From assembly GCF_029407905.1 (NCBI RefSeq), contig NC_073627.1, positions 45,935,001 to 45,999,000 of the forward strand: a stretch of 64,000 nt of DNA, read 5' to 3'. The notes below the pieces were generated by a model, which did not search any database, was not told the origin of the DNA, and saw only the letters and a program-made list of their open reading frames with translations. Numbering within the stretch: position 1 is the first letter of the stretch; each line of letters starts with the position of its first letter. Made by a program: the position numbers and the translations under genes. This stretch comes from Bubalus kerabau (taxonomy: Eukaryota > Chordata > Mammalia > Artiodactyla > Bovidae). Positions 31,961-42,308 of the stretch are shown here, piece by piece.

Positions 31961-32149
31961 AGGAATGGACAATTGAAATCACTCAGGGTTTCAAAGCTAA
32001 CACACTGCCACCCCAACAAACATAACTGAAGAATGAAATGGTAGAGGGAAGGCAATAAATTGGGTTCTGGATTCCAGAGAACATCTCCGGCCCCATAAGA
32101 ACCTATTGAACATATAGTTTCTCTACTCACAGGCGGGATTATAACTCAG

Positions 32150-32265
32150 GATACCCTCCACCCCATCTATCTGTCCATCCATCCATTCATCCACCTGTAC
32201 ACCCATATACCCATCTTTCCACTCATCCCTCCACTCATCTACCTGAGAATCCACTCAACTATCTA
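32150..32265 (+). repeat. Degenerate (ATCC)n tract
   Basis: Repeated CATC/CCAT words (ATCTGTCCATCCATCCATTC, then degenerate units) over about 100 bases. An eroded tetranucleotide repeat. Confidence 0.8.
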
Positions 32266-32267
32266 AC

Positions 32268-32923
32268 TGCATATATTAAGCATTTACTATGTACCAGGCA
32301 TATTCTAGGTTCTGGGATACAGGTGGGGCTGCTATGCTGTACAACTCCAGGGAGCGGTGTGCATGTAGATATTCGCATAGGTATCACACAGATAGATATT
32401 TGCATAGATCCATGGGAAACAGAGTTGAATGAGACAGGCGAGGTCTTTGATGGCATAAATCTTTCCTTCTAGAAAGAGGACAGAAAATAACCAAGCAAAC
32501 AAAATGAATGAACAAGACTGTTTCACACAGTAATGAGTTCTTAGAAGAAACCAAAACAGTGACGTGACAGATGGTGACAGGTGAGGGACAGGGTGGGCAT
32601 TGAATTTGGATAGGGTGACCAAGAGAGGTGATATCTGAACAAAGGCCTGAATGATAAGAACCAGCTTGCCATGAAAGCTTAAGTCATGAGTCTATCAGGC
32701 AGAAGGAATAGCATGTGCAAAGGTCTTGAGGTGGGAACAATTCTAGGAACCAAAATAATACCAGTGTGACTAGGGCTTGCTGTGTGAAGGAGTGAGTGAT
32801 AAGAGATGAATACATTTAGGGGTTCAGCAGCTGGCTGAATGGTTTACGCACTTACTGAGATGGAGAAGACTGGGGGAGAGCTAGATGGTGGGAAGCGAAT
32901 CAAGTGATTTTTTTTGGTCGTGT
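32268..32923 (+). mobile_element. Old LINE-like repeat (L2-type), interrupted
   Basis: TTAAGCATTTACTATGTACC, CAGGCATATTCTAGGTTCTG, then TATCTGAACAAAGGCCTGAA and GCATGTGCAAAGGTCTTGAG are words of an old mammalian-wide repeat, which resume after the BovB insertion near 33285 (TTAGACATTTAAGTGGAG). I favour an L2 relative but am unsure of the family. Confidence 0.5.
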
Positions 32924-32933
32924 TACCCTTGAG

Positions 32934-33265
32934 AGTCCCTTGGACTGCAAGGAGATCCAACAAGTCCATCCGAAAGGAGATCAGTCCTGGGGGTTCACTG
33001 GAAGGACTGATGTTGAAGCTGAAACTCCAATATTTTGGCCACCTGATGCGAAGAGTTGACTCACTGGAAAAGACCCTGATGCTGGGAAGGATTGAGGGCA
33101 GGAGGAGAAGGGGACAACAGAGGATGAGATGGCTGGATGGTATCACCGACTCGATGGACATGGGTTTGGGTGGACTCCGGGAGTTGGTGATGGACAGGGA
33201 GGCCTGGTGTGCTGCAGTTCATGGGGTCACAAAGAGTCGGACACGACTGAGTGACTGAACTGAAC
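32934..33265 (+). mobile_element. BovB 3'-end copy
   Basis: From AGTCCCTTGGACTGCAAGG through TTTTGGCCACCTGATGCGAA and GATGAGATGGCTGGATGG to GACTGAGTGACTGAACTGAA. A clean 10-bp duplication, TACCCTTGAG (32924-32933 and 33266-33275), brackets it. It looks the least decayed BovB tail in the window: one frame stays open for 114 codons, although it encodes only the C-terminal end beyond the catalytic motifs. Confidence 0.95.
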
Positions 33266-33275
33266 TACCCTTGAG

Positions 33276-33364
33276 GTGCATATTAGACATTTAAGTGGAG
33301 ATATTGCATAGCTAATGGGGTTTAGTAGTTTGGAACTCAGAGGTCAGGGTACAGGTATGAGTGT
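33276..33364 (+). mobile_element. Continuation of the old LINE-like repeat
   Basis: TTAGACATTTAAGTGGAGAT and GGAACTCAGAGGTCAGGG continue the element starting near 32268, beyond the BovB insertion. Confidence 0.45.
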
Positions 33365-34120
33365 GAGAACAGTAGTGGACACGGGGATTGCTTGTCCAAT
33401 ACCCATGCCCTTTCTCATGAAAACTACCTAATATATGCTCTGTTGTCCACATCTCCCCTGTGCTTGGGGGAATAACTCCATCCATGCACTAGGAGTGGAA
33501 TACAATGCTCAAGTCTAAGCAACGAAGGGCCCCATCCTCTGGCCATGTGACTGGTCTGGAGTGGGCACTGGATCCTATTTGAGTCAATGAGACTAAAGAA
33601 GGCAAGTGTTAAGGTTTTCTGGGCTTCTCGAGAATATTCTGGAAGAAACCTCCTCTCTCTCTCCCCGATCATGAATAATCTGAAAGTCACTGGCAGCCAT
33701 TTTGCCGGCTGGGTTGGGGTGGGGCTGTTTGCAGGATGACAGATTGGCATCCTGCAAAAGGTAGAGCAGAAGACACGAGAGACAAAAAGGTAAAGGTCTG
33801 ACATTTAGTCTCTGAAGCCTACTCTGCATCCAAGTTTTGTGAGACAAGAAATCCACCCAAGGATCTAAACCAGATTGGGCTATGACCTCTGTTTCCTGCA
33901 GCTCAACACAACCCAGTGGCTATACCAGACATGGTGCTAGATGCCATCGTCTTGGAAGAGAGTGTAGATGAACCAGGGGGTGAGTGGACCCAGAGGAAGG
34001 GGGCTGTGACTGCCGAAGGCAGCAGCCCCAGAAGTTTTCCTGTGTATAGTCTGGATCTTCTACTGAAGTGGAAGTGAAAGCCCTGGGAAAAAACACGGTG
34101 CCGGAGTAGCTAGATATGAA
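33365..34120. other. Mostly single-copy DNA, possible degenerate repeat
   Basis: No gene. About 33530-33870 (GGCCATGTGACTGGTCTGG, CAGCCATTTTGCCGGCTGG) has the feel of an old LTR- or MER-type repeat, but I cannot name it. Frames of 126 and 87 codons on the minus strand cover it without a domain. Confidence 0.4.
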
Positions 34121-34124
34121 CCAC

Positions 34125-34240
34125 CTCTGCCATCAGCCAGCTCTGTGAGTTCTGGCAACTCATCCAACCTCCCTGAGCCTCAGTTCGCTCCTCTGTGAAA
34201 AGGAGGTAACAATGCCCACAACAAAGGATGGTGTGAGGGT
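34125..34240 (+). repeat. MIR SINE relic
   Basis: AACTCATCCAACCTCCCTGA, GCCTCAGTTCGCTCCTCTGT and AAGGAGGTAACAATGCCC follow the MIR core. Confidence 0.8.
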
Positions 34241-34800
34241 TACTGATGGGAAGAATGTACTGGGCTCTGCGTGTGAAGCTTTCTGCACCTCCCTTTATTC
34301 TTGTCCTTGGTGGCATGATCCTCTCCATGCATTCTGAGGGACGCTGAGTCATTTCATTATAAAATTTAAAAAATGTAAGTGCTCCCTGAAATGACTCTGT
34401 CTCCAGAGAAGCAGTTGATCGTTGGGAACATTTGTTCCCCCTTTGCATGCATGTATCACATTTGAGCATGAAAATAGATGGTCTAATTAGCAGAGAAAGA
34501 AGCATGAGCTCCAGACTGGTGGCTGCTCAGTGATGACTCACATGGGACAGGAAGGAAAGGCTGCTTCTAACACGGGTCACCCTGGTGGGATGACACCCCC
34601 ACCCTGAGAGGCCCCAAAGGTGGGAAACACACAGAGCTTTTCCGGAACTGGAATGTAACTACTGGAGACTAAGCCAGTCACAGGAGGCCAGGATGCTTGT
34701 TATGGAGGGGTTAACCTCCCTAAACCTTCTCCCCAAAGAGTAGAGAATAAGGTCGTCCCAGCCTGTTGCCATATGTCTCATCCACTGGGGAAACATTTCT
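34241..34800. other. Single-copy DNA, no gene seen
   Basis: Includes an AT-rich segment (34340-34500) that might be conserved non-coding sequence. No repeat or exon recognised. Confidence 0.4.
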
Positions 34801-34905
34801 TGGTTGGGGCCAAGTTCCAGCTCTGCTACTTAATGGCTCCATGACCTGGGCATGTTATTTAATGGTCCTGTACTCTGTTCTTTCATCTATAAAACATAAG
34901 ATTGG
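34801..34905 (+). repeat. MIR SINE relic
   Basis: CCAGCTCTGCTACTTAATGG, CATGACCTGGGCATGTTATT and TTCATCTATAAAACATAAG are MIR words in order, sense orientation. Confidence 0.8.
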
Positions 34906-34919
34906 GAGAGTAATTCTTC

Positions 34920-35287
34920 TGAGTGTGCTTATATATTGCTGGCAGGAATGCAAAACAGTAGACCTCCTATAGGAGGGAATTTGGCAGTATCTAGTTAAAT
35001 TACATATGCATTTACCCTTTGACCCAGCAATCCCACTTCTAGGCATCTGTCCAAAGACCACAATGGCAAAATAGAAAAGATATATGCACAAAGCTACTTG
35101 TTGCAGTATGGTTTGTGGTAGCAAAAGGCTGGAAACAATCCAAATGCCCATTAGTTGGGGACTGGTTGAGTAACCGATGGTCCACCCATGCAATGGAGTT
35201 CCAAGCAGCAGCTAAAATGGTGAGGACCATTTAGATACACTGCTTTGGGGTGATCTCCCAGCTACAATGTTAAGTGAAAACAAGTAA
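34920..35287 (+). mobile_element. Old L1 LINE, ORF2 3' region
   Basis: TATTGCTGGCAGGAATGCAA, TTGACCCAGCAATCCCACTT, GGAAACAATCCAAATGCCC and ATGCAATGGAGTTCCAAGC are L1 ORF2-end words in the right order. It abuts a different, younger-looking L1 at 35288, whose start repeats earlier ORF2 sequence, so these are two insertions. Confidence 0.85.
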
Positions 35288-36398
35288 GGTGGAGAATACA
35301 TGAAAAGATGCGCAGCATCCTTAGTTATTAGAGAAATGTAAACCCAAAGTACAATGGGGTATCAGCTCACACTGGTCAGAAAGGCCACCACCAAACAGTC
35401 TACAAATAACACACACTGGAGACCGTGTGGAGAAAACAAAACCCTCCTACAGTGCTGGTGGGAATGTAAATTGGTAAAGCCACTGTGGAAAACAGTATGG
35501 AGGTTCCTCAAAAAACACCTGGGCATATACCCAGAGAAGATGAAAATTCTAATTTGAAAAGATACACGCACCCCAATGTTCATAGAAGCACTATTTACAA
35601 TAGCCAAGACATGGAAGCCACCTGAATGTCCACTGACAGAAGAATGGATAAAGATGTGGGGGGTGTGTGTGTGTGTGTATAAAATATGCACACATACATA
35701 CAATGGAATGTAACTACTGGATATATGTAATTACATACATATATATACATACATATTGGAGAAGGAAATGGCAACCCACTCCAGTATTCTTGCCTAGAGG
35801 ATCCCAGGGATGGTGGAGGCTGGTGGGCTGCCATCTATGGGGTCACACAGAGTCGGTCACGACTGAAGCGACTTAGCAGCAGCAGCAGCATATACATACA
35901 TACAATGGAATATTACTCAGCCATGAAAAAGAATGAAACAATGCCATTTGCAGCAACACAGGTACAACTAGAGATTATCATACTAAGTGAATGAAGTCAG
36001 AGAATGACAGATATCTTATGATATCACTTAGATGTGGAATCTAGAAAAGTGATACAAAATAACTTATTTACAAAATAGAAATAAACTCATCAACAGAAAA
36101 CAAACTTATGGTTACCGAAGCAGAAAATGGGATGGGGAGGGAGGGATAAATTAGGAGTTTGGGATTAACAGATACACAGTACTATATGTAAAACAGATAA
36201 ACAACAAAGACCTACTGTATAGCACAGGGAACTATATTCAATATCTTATAATAACCTATAATGGAAAAGAATCTGAAAAATTATATGCATATGCATATAT
36301 ATATGTTTGTGAAACTGAATCACTTTGCTGTACACCGGAAAATAACACAACAGTGTAAAACAACTATACTTCAATAAAAAGTATTAAAAAGTTAAAAA
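35288..36398 (+). mobile_element. L1 LINE 3' end, split by BOV-A
   Basis: AAAAGATGCGCAGCATCC, CACTGTGGAAAACAGTATGG, CCAATGTTCATAGAAGCACT, then, after the SINE, AATGGAATATTACTCAGCC, CACAGGGAACTATATTCAAT and the terminus ACTATACTTCAATAAAAAG. The tail is A-rich. GTGT-rich and TATACATA-rich tracts (35660-35755) sit just before the insertion point. ORF2 is disrupted. Confidence 0.92.
35756..35890 (+). mobile_element. BOV-A type SINE monomer, nested in L1
   Basis: GGAGAAGGAAATGGCAACCC to GACTGAAGCGACTTAGCAGC with a (AGC)n end, the typical right monomer of BOV-A. It has no tRNA-like promoter. A perfect 12-bp duplication, TATACATACATA (35744-35755 and 35891-35902), marks the insertion into the L1. 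Confidence 0.96.
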
Positions 36399-36749
36399 GC
36401 AAACAAATGGGGGAGATTCTAAATCGGAAACATACAAACAGACCGAGTTAATGGTATGTAAAGTGTGATTTGAACACAGGAGTCAGGAGCATTCAGTGCT
36501 TTTGTCTGATTCATACGGGATGCTTCTGACAAGCTACTAACAGGCAAACTGTTAGGAATAAAGGCTTCCCTTTCTCTCCCCAAAAGGAAAAAAAAAAAGG
36601 AAAGGTGGAGAAAAGTATGTTTAGTATACAGCCATTTATTCAAGAAAGGAGGGAGAGAGCATGTTACATGTGTAAACACACACAGAGAGCATTTTTAATT
36701 GGGATAGTAACCAATTTTTTTGAATGATTACCTATAGAGAGCAATGACA
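36399..36749. other. Unassigned DNA, no gene seen
   Basis: No repeat family recognised. A purine-rich A-run lies near 36588-36600. Confidence 0.4.
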
Positions 36750-37231
36750 AACTTAGCATATTAAAAAGCAGAGACATCACTTTGCCGACAAAGGTCCGTA
36801 TAGTCAAAGTTATGGTTTTTCTAGTAGTCATGTATGGATTTGAGAGTTGGAACATGAAGAAGGCTGAGTGCCGAAGAATTGATGCTTTGAATTGTGGTGA
36901 TGGAGAAGACTCTTGAGAGTCCCTTGGACTGCAAGGAGATCAGGAAATCAACCCTGAGTATTCACTGGAAGGACTGAAGCTGAAGCTCTAATACTTTGGC
37001 CGCCTGATGCAAAGAGCCAACTCAGGGAGAAGACCCTGATGCTGGGAAAGATTGAAGGCAAAAGGAGAAGGGGCAGCAGAGGATGAGATGGTTAGAGAGT
37101 GTCACCGACTCGATGGACATGAGTCTGAGCAAGCTCTGGGAGACAGTGGAGGACAGAGGAGTTTAGAATGCTGTGGTCCACGGGGTTGCCCAGAGTCTGA
37201 CACGACTTAGTGACTGAACAACAGCAGCAAC
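36750..37231 (+). mobile_element. BovB 3'-end copy
   Basis: AAAAGCAGAGACATCACTTT, GGTTTTTCTAGTAGTCATG, CTTGGACTGCAAGGAGATC, TTTGGCCGCCTGATGCAAAG and GACACGACTTAGTGACTGAA run in order to a (CAG)-like end. It starts after the reverse-transcriptase motifs and has several small deletions, so no protein is possible. Confidence 0.95.
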
Positions 37232-37254
37232 TTGGGAAAGGAGGCGGAAGGGGA

Positions 37255-37345
37255 AAGAGTCTAGATTTCTCTGAAAGTGCATCATGATACCGTTCCACTT
37301 TTGTAGATGTCTGAAATATTCCATAATAGATGTATTTTAAAATGC
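37255..37345 (+). mobile_element. Old L1 3' terminus
   Basis: TTTTGTAGATGTCTGAAATA followed by TTCCATAATAGATGTATTTT resembles the terminal sequence of old L1 elements. Probably the end of a copy split by the BovB insertion, but the partner half is not identified. Confidence 0.5.
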
Positions 37346-37885
37346 TTCTTCCTTTGACTTCACACTAACCAATGGACCCCACAGCATGGCAAAGAGTCAC
37401 CCCAACCTAAGGCTTTACCCTGGACTTTTATGTGAGGGGCAGAAGCCTTTTCTTGGTTAAGTGACTGAATGTTTGGCATCTTTGTTCCACAGCTTAACCT
37501 CCCCCAACTGATACACAATCCTGACATTTATCTTCTGGGGTTTGGCTTAGCCTTTCCTTCCTGGCTTGAAAGGTTTGGATTCATCTCAGAGGGAGCAGTC
37601 CTTCTTTCACAATAAGTTCTCCAGGAGATGGAAACCATGAATCTGGATCCCACCTCCTCCTTGGCTCCATCCCCAGGTCCACAAAGGAGTTGGAGATATA
37701 TTTGCAGCTCTCTATATTTTTTCTGTTCACTTGTTGTATAAGCTAGGGACTCTTGCTTTGGCACAATGGGTTCTGATTGTTTATCTTTAAAATACAGAGT
37801 TCTTTCATTTACATCTTACAGTGACACCAGGCTTTTAAGCAGATAAAAGCAAGCTGTGGTTAAAATAGAGAAGAACTCAGATCCC
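37346..37885. other. Single-copy DNA, no gene seen
   Basis: No repeat recognised. Short frames only. Confidence 0.45.
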
Positions 37886-38420
37886 TAAGGTCTCAGCTCC
37901 CTCTGCAGCAGGGCCTACCACTTGTGCACATCATCATTTCCCCTCTTTCCCCTTTGTCAATAGAAACCCTATTTTAAGCTGGGCATACTGCTGCCTACAA
38001 AAGAAGAGACTCTTTTCAAAGCTCCCTTTGCAGCTATGTACAGTCAGGTGACTACCATATCCTGGCCAGTAAGAAATAAATGGAAATGTTGTATATGATT
38101 TCTGATCTCATTAAAATGAAGGAAGAATTTCCTTTCCCCACCCCTACCTCCATTCCACTACCTAAAACACATATGCAATAGCTGGAGCTCTAGCAGCCAT
38201 CGTGGATTATGAAAACAAGGGCCACATCCTAGGGATCGCAGAGAACTGGAGAGAGCCTACATCCCTGATAACCTGTGACATCATCACACCAGCTCTGAGC
38301 TATTTACTTCTGAACTTTGTAAAAGAAGTAAACATTTGAGAGAATAAACTTCTATCTTATTTAAGCCGCTGTTATTTTATGATTTAAAATAAACAGTTTA
38401 ATCCTAATCAATGTTTTCAC
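37886..38420 (+). mobile_element. Old repeat with polyadenylation-type 3' end
   Basis: AGCTCCCTTTGCAGCTATGT, CAGTCAGGTGACTACCATAT, GAGAATAAACTTCTATCTTA and TTTAAGCCGCTGTTATTTTA match a common mammalian interspersed repeat with an LTR-like end whose name I cannot give. AATAAA is at 38343-38348. Confidence 0.55.
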
Positions 38421-38479
38421 ACACATACACTGTCCCTCCACCTCAGCAGCAGATCTAAAGTACCCCTGCAGGGCTCCAG

Positions 38480-38815
38480 ACTACTATGGACCACCACTCT
38501 GGCCACAGAAAAACAAGATAGGCTTTGTGAAGTACACTGGCTCATAAAGCTTCTGCCTAGAACGGAAACATGCCATTTCAGCTCACATTTCATTGACCAA
38601 AGCAAGTCATGTGACCAAATCTGATGCAATGGGGTGGAGATGCATAGTGCTGTGAGATAGGGACAGGGAAAATTTGGAAATAATAAAAATCCTTCTTATA
38701 TGAAAAAAATAAGACCTAGAGAAGTAAAACGGCTCACCTGAGGTTGTACAGGCAGAGTTAGATCCCAGATGGGGCTGATTCCAGCTCTAATGCTTTTCCA
38801 TCCAACTTCACTGTC
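38480..38815 (+). repeat. Old repeat fragment and MIR relic
   Basis: ATTGACCAAAGCAAGTCATG (about 38590) belongs to an old interspersed repeat. At 38700-38815, GACCTAGAGAAGTAAAACGG, CACCTGAGGTTGTACAGGC and CAGCTCTAATGCTTTTCC follow the MIR 3' half. Confidence 0.6.
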
Positions 38816-38817
38816 TC

Positions 38818-39615
38818 TCAAAAGGACCATGTAATTTGGGAACTTACAATGGCTGCCAAGGACACAGTGCTTGGCAAAGTCAGGCTCATATTCCAGGTCC
38901 CTATGTCCATGACTTCTCCCTTTCTTTCCATCTTCTTGGGGATAGCATTTATAACTTGGCTTCTCATCTCATTTCTCTCCTCTTCTTCCCCACTTTGGGG
39001 GTCCAAAGTATCAAAATTTGTGATCACAACAGAGACTAGGACATGCAATACTGCCTTAACTCTGGGAAGGGTCATAAAACATGTGGAGAAATGTGTGAAA
39101 CAATTTCTACACACAAGCTTGGACGTTTCCAGGGGTAAAGAGAGCCAGTTAAAGAAATCAACAGATCCATCCTGGGAAACTTTGAACGAACTCAGATATT
39201 TTAAGGATACAAGCAAAAGTTGGGAGGATAGGCAGATTCCCAATTGAGAGGCAGGAAAGAACTGTCGAGATTCTATGTCCATTTTTGTCCTGTTGTGTGA
39301 GGTGTTTTTACTCATTGATCTTCCAAGCCACTAATTTGATTTTCCGCAGTAACCAATCTACCTAGTTTTCTCATGTGACTTCTATCAGTTCAAGAAGAGC
39401 TACTTGTTTGACTAAGAGAAAATGAGAAAAAAAAAAAAAAAAGGCGGGGGTGAGGGGTGGAGAAAAGAAATAGTAAAAAGTAAAATGAAGACCAGGTATA
39501 AAATAAGATTGGTAGGAGTACAGTCAAGAATATCAGTTATGATACCAAGAGACAAAGACAACCCCCAATAAATTTATAAAATAAAATATATGGACAAGAG
39601 GACACAAAGTTAAAT
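38818..39615. other. Single-copy DNA with opposed open frames
   Basis: A 165-codon minus-strand frame (38818-39315) and a 132-codon plus-strand frame (38849-39247) cover the same DNA. The plus frame has a hydrophobic stretch (residues about 25-45) but no recognised domain. The minus frame has none. Base composition is near even, so two long opposed frames are somewhat unexpected. I do not call either a gene. An A-run of about 17 lies near 39428-39444. Confidence 0.4.
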
Positions 39616-39616
39616 G

Positions 39617-39850
39617 TGGGGATTTCCTTGGTGGTCCAGTGGTTAAGAATCCAGCTTGCAGTGCAGGGGATGTGGGTTTGATCCCTGGTCAGGGAACTAA
39701 GATCCCATAGCTGCAGAGCAGCTAAGCCCATGTACTGGAACTTCTGAGCCCAGGTGCTCTGGAGCACTCAACACCACTATGCACACTCAACATAACCATG
39801 CACACATGATGTAACAAAGCTCCCACGTGTCACAATTAAGACTCGACCTG
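39617..39850 (+). mobile_element. CHR-type SINE, split by Bov-tA
   Basis: TTGGTGGTCCAGTGGTTAAG, GGTTTGATCCCTGGTCAGGG, then a long tail up to TTAAGACTCGACCTG. The tail is cut by a Bov-tA and ends after it with GATGCAGTCAAATAAATAAT (40064-40105). Confidence 0.92.
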
Positions 39851-40054
39851 TGTGTGCATTAGTCGCTAAGTCTCCTGTCCGAATCTTTTGTGATCCACGT
39901 GGACTGTAACCCGGCAGGCTCCTCTGTCCATGGGATTCTCCAGGCAAGAATACTGGAGTGGGGTGCCATCTCCTTCTCCATGGGATCTTCCCGACCCAGG
40001 GGTCGGACTCCCATTTGCTGCTTGGCAGGCAGATTCTTTACCACTGAGCCACCT
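39851..40054 (-). mobile_element. Bov-tA SINE, antisense, nested in CHR
   Basis: TTAGTCGCTAAGTCTCCTG, CTCCTCTGTCCATGGGATTC, and the head complement ACTGAGCCACCTC. The flanking CHR sequence CTCGACCTG (39842-39850) reappears as CCTGACCTG (40055-40063). Confidence 0.94.
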
Positions 40055-40063
40055 CCTGACCTG

Positions 40064-40105
40064 ATGCAGTCAAATAAATAATATTTTTAAAAACAAAAAA
40101 TAAAT
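40064..40105 (+). mobile_element. CHR-type SINE, tail continuation
   Basis: GATGCAGTCAAATAAATAAT is the expected tail of the CHR element that begins at 39617, displaced by the nested Bov-tA. Confidence 0.85.
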
Positions 40106-40264
40106 CCCAGTTGGATTAAATTTTTAAATAAAAATTAAATTAGCAGAAAATTTAAACACTATAATTTTAATAAGACAGGAACTCAATGTTGTAAAGAAAA
40201 ATAAAGATTATATTTCACTATGCAAAATTATATTTTGCACATGTTGAAAAATCATAAACAAAGT

Positions 40265-40723
40265 CAATGGCACTTGGGGGAAACTATTTTTGCAATACAT
40301 ATGGCAGACAAAGGATTAAATCCATAACATTTCGAGTGCTCCAAAAATTGATTAAGAAATCTATTCTGATAGAAATAGGTAAATGTAAGTAGGCAATTCC
40401 TAGAAGAGAAGCTCAAATGTCTAATAAACATATTTTTTAAAATGATGTTCATGCTCTCCAGAAGTCAAGGAAATGGACATGAAAATAACAGAGAGAGATA
40501 CCATCAGATTGGCAAAACAAACAGAAAAACACCCCCCCCCCAAATGATAATGTTCAATCTTGGTAAGGATGAGGGGAGCTAAGCCATTCATACATCTGCT
40601 GGTGGAAATGTCAACTGCTGGAGCCTTTTTGGAAGATGATCTAGTAATATCTAGTAAAATTAAAAAGAAAAAATCTGCACATTTCACATACCACACTTTC
40701 ACGTATATGGTATTCTCTGAAAG
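40265..40723 (+). mobile_element. Old L1 LINE, ORF2 3' region
   Basis: TTTTTGCAATACATATGGCA, CAAAGGATTAAATCCATAAC, TAGAAGAGAAGCTCAAATG and CATACATCTGCTGGTGGAAA are L1 ORF2-end words. A C10 run (40532-40541) lies inside. A Bov-tA follows and the L1 resumes at about 40985. Confidence 0.82.
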
Positions 40724-40974
40724 GGAGCTTCCCACGTGACTCAGTGGTAAAGAATCCGCCTGGAAGGCAGGAGACACAGGTTCCAGAAGGTGGGGGTTCC
40801 ATCCCTGAGTTGGGAAGATAACCTGAAGGAGAAAATGGCAATCCACTCCAGTATTCTTGCCTGCAGAATCCTCTGGACAGAGGAGCCTGGTGGGCTACAG
40901 CCCATGGGGTCGCAAAGTGTCAGACACGATTGGGCAAACGTATTAAGCATGCACATCTCGTTTCTTTCAGCATA
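40724..40974 (+). mobile_element. Bov-tA SINE nested in L1
   Basis: Head GGAGCTTCCCACGTGACTCA, a body with a small GTTCCAGAAGGTGGGG insertion-like segment in the B-box region, and tail GGTCGCAAAGTGTCAGACAC. TCTCTGAAAG (40714-40723 and 40975-40984) is the target-site duplication. Confidence 0.94.
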
Positions 40975-40984
40975 TCTCTGAAAG

Positions 40985-41115
40985 AAAACCTGAGAAACTG
41001 GCAACAGAGGTCAATCATCTATGAGAGAAGGAAACCAGGTTCTGGAAAACAGGGATGGGTGGGTAATTTTTATATCATGATAGTCTTTTGTACATTTTGA
41101 ACTTTATATTGATAT
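40985..41115 (+). mobile_element. L1 3' end, continuation
   Basis: GAGAAACTGGCAACAGAGGT and TAATTTTTATATCATGATAG, TTTTGTACATTTTGAACTTT resemble the 3' end of the L1 that starts at 40265. Confidence 0.55.
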
Positions 41116-41119
41116 ATAC

Positions 41120-41275
41120 CTTTTAGTCAGCAAATTTAAGAAGTCTTTTGTAATATTTTGATTTTAGAGCTTTATTCTTTCTTTTTTAATAGGTGTTTAT
41201 AGCTATAATTTTCCCTCTAAGAACTTTCGCTGCATTCTCTACATTTTGGCAGGCTGTGCTTTCAGAAACAAGTAC
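41120..41275 (-). mobile_element. L1 LINE ORF2 fragment, antisense
   Basis: AGGTGTTTATAGCTATAATT, TTCCCTCTAAGAACTTTCGC and TGCATTCTCTACATTTTGGC are the complement of an internal L1 ORF2 segment. Confidence 0.8.
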
Positions 41276-41475
41276 TTGTGTTTTAAGTAGCACAAGGCAC
41301 TTGGATTTCTCTTCCCCTTGGTGAACCACTGGGATCATGTGATGGTGGGGGGATGGGGGTGAGGGGGGCCAGGGACAACAGTCTGCCCCCTCAGCTGCTC
41401 TCAGACCCCAAGTGACAAGTATACAGTCAGCATCTTGTTGAGCTGAATGTGATTCCAAAAATGTAAAGGCACGTG

Positions 41476-41538
41476 TATTGGGTTGGCTAAAAAGTTCATT
41501 CAGGTTTTCCAACCCCAAACTTTTTGACCAACTCAATA
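41476..41538 (+). mobile_element. Mariner-derived palindromic MITE
   Basis: TTGGGTTGGCTAAAAAGTTC on the left and the complement of the same sequence on the right (GAACTT-like core to CTCAATA) form a hairpin of about 60 bases bounded by TA dinucleotides (41476-41477 and 41537-41538). It matches the short mariner (MADE1-like) element known in cattle. It has no coding capacity. Its transcript would fold back on itself. Confidence 0.9.
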
Positions 41539-41559
41539 TTTCTTCCAGTGTGGCTCTGA

Positions 41560-41850
41560 TGTAAGTCAATCCCTTTTCCAGAGCTCAACCAAAGAAATGG
41601 GGATCCATCCCCATAATGGAGGAACGACTGTGTTGTACTGAGTAAGAGACAATGTGTCCAGCAGGAGCCAGACCCCCTTCTATGCATGGCTTTCAGCGTA
41701 CACCCTGGCTACAAAGCCCCAAGGACACGACTGCCCTGTACCTGGCTGGTCCCCTCTCTTCTCCCCTCCCCAGCACCATTTGCACACTTACCCTGCTCCA
41801 TCCTTTCTCCCCAATATCATTCATCACTTTCTAACACTTAATTTACTTAT
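41560..41850. other. Single-copy DNA, no gene seen
   Basis: No repeat or gene recognised. Confidence 0.4.
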
Positions 41851-42005
41851 TTTTTACATTTATTGTATATTACCTGCCCTCTCACCCCCCACCACTTCCC
41901 TACCTACCCCCACAAAGCTCCAGGGGAACTGAGAACAAAGCAGGGGACGGATATATCCAAAGTACCTGGTGGAAACTTTATAGATATTTGTTAAATGAAT
42001 GTATC
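41851..42005 (+). mobile_element. L2 LINE 3' end
   Basis: TTTATTGTATATTACCTGCC, then CAAAGTACCTGGTGGAAACT and TTTGTTAAATGAATG, follow the L2 3' end. Confidence 0.55.
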
Positions 42006-42308
42006 TCAGACTGGGAAAAAGCTTTCTAAGCTTGATGTCAAAGGAAAAAACCCACAGAGAAACAGACGTACAGGCTTCCCTATATAAAGGTATAAAATTG
42101 CTGAGACACAATCAAAACAAACAACTGAAGTATCTAACAATGGGATATCAATAAAATAAATATTATATATATATATACAATGGATATATTAATAAATAAC
42201 TATTCCACATCTACACAGTCGCAAAGAGTCAGAAGGGAGTGGAGCCACTGAACGACTTACAGCGGAATACCTCCAGCCTTTTAGAGTGGTGATGCAGGTC
42301 AACACGGT
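42006..42308. other. AT-rich DNA with a possible SINE-tail scrap
   Basis: An (AT)n tract lies near 42160-42178. CAGTCGCAAAGAGTCAGAAG (42217-42236) resembles the Bov-tA/BovB terminal block and may be a tiny remnant. Nothing else is recognised. Confidence 0.45.

Noticed and set aside
32914..33258. 114-codon frame of a seemingly conserved protein
   Set aside because: Translation of the BovB C-terminal end, bracketed by a target-site duplication. Not a host gene.
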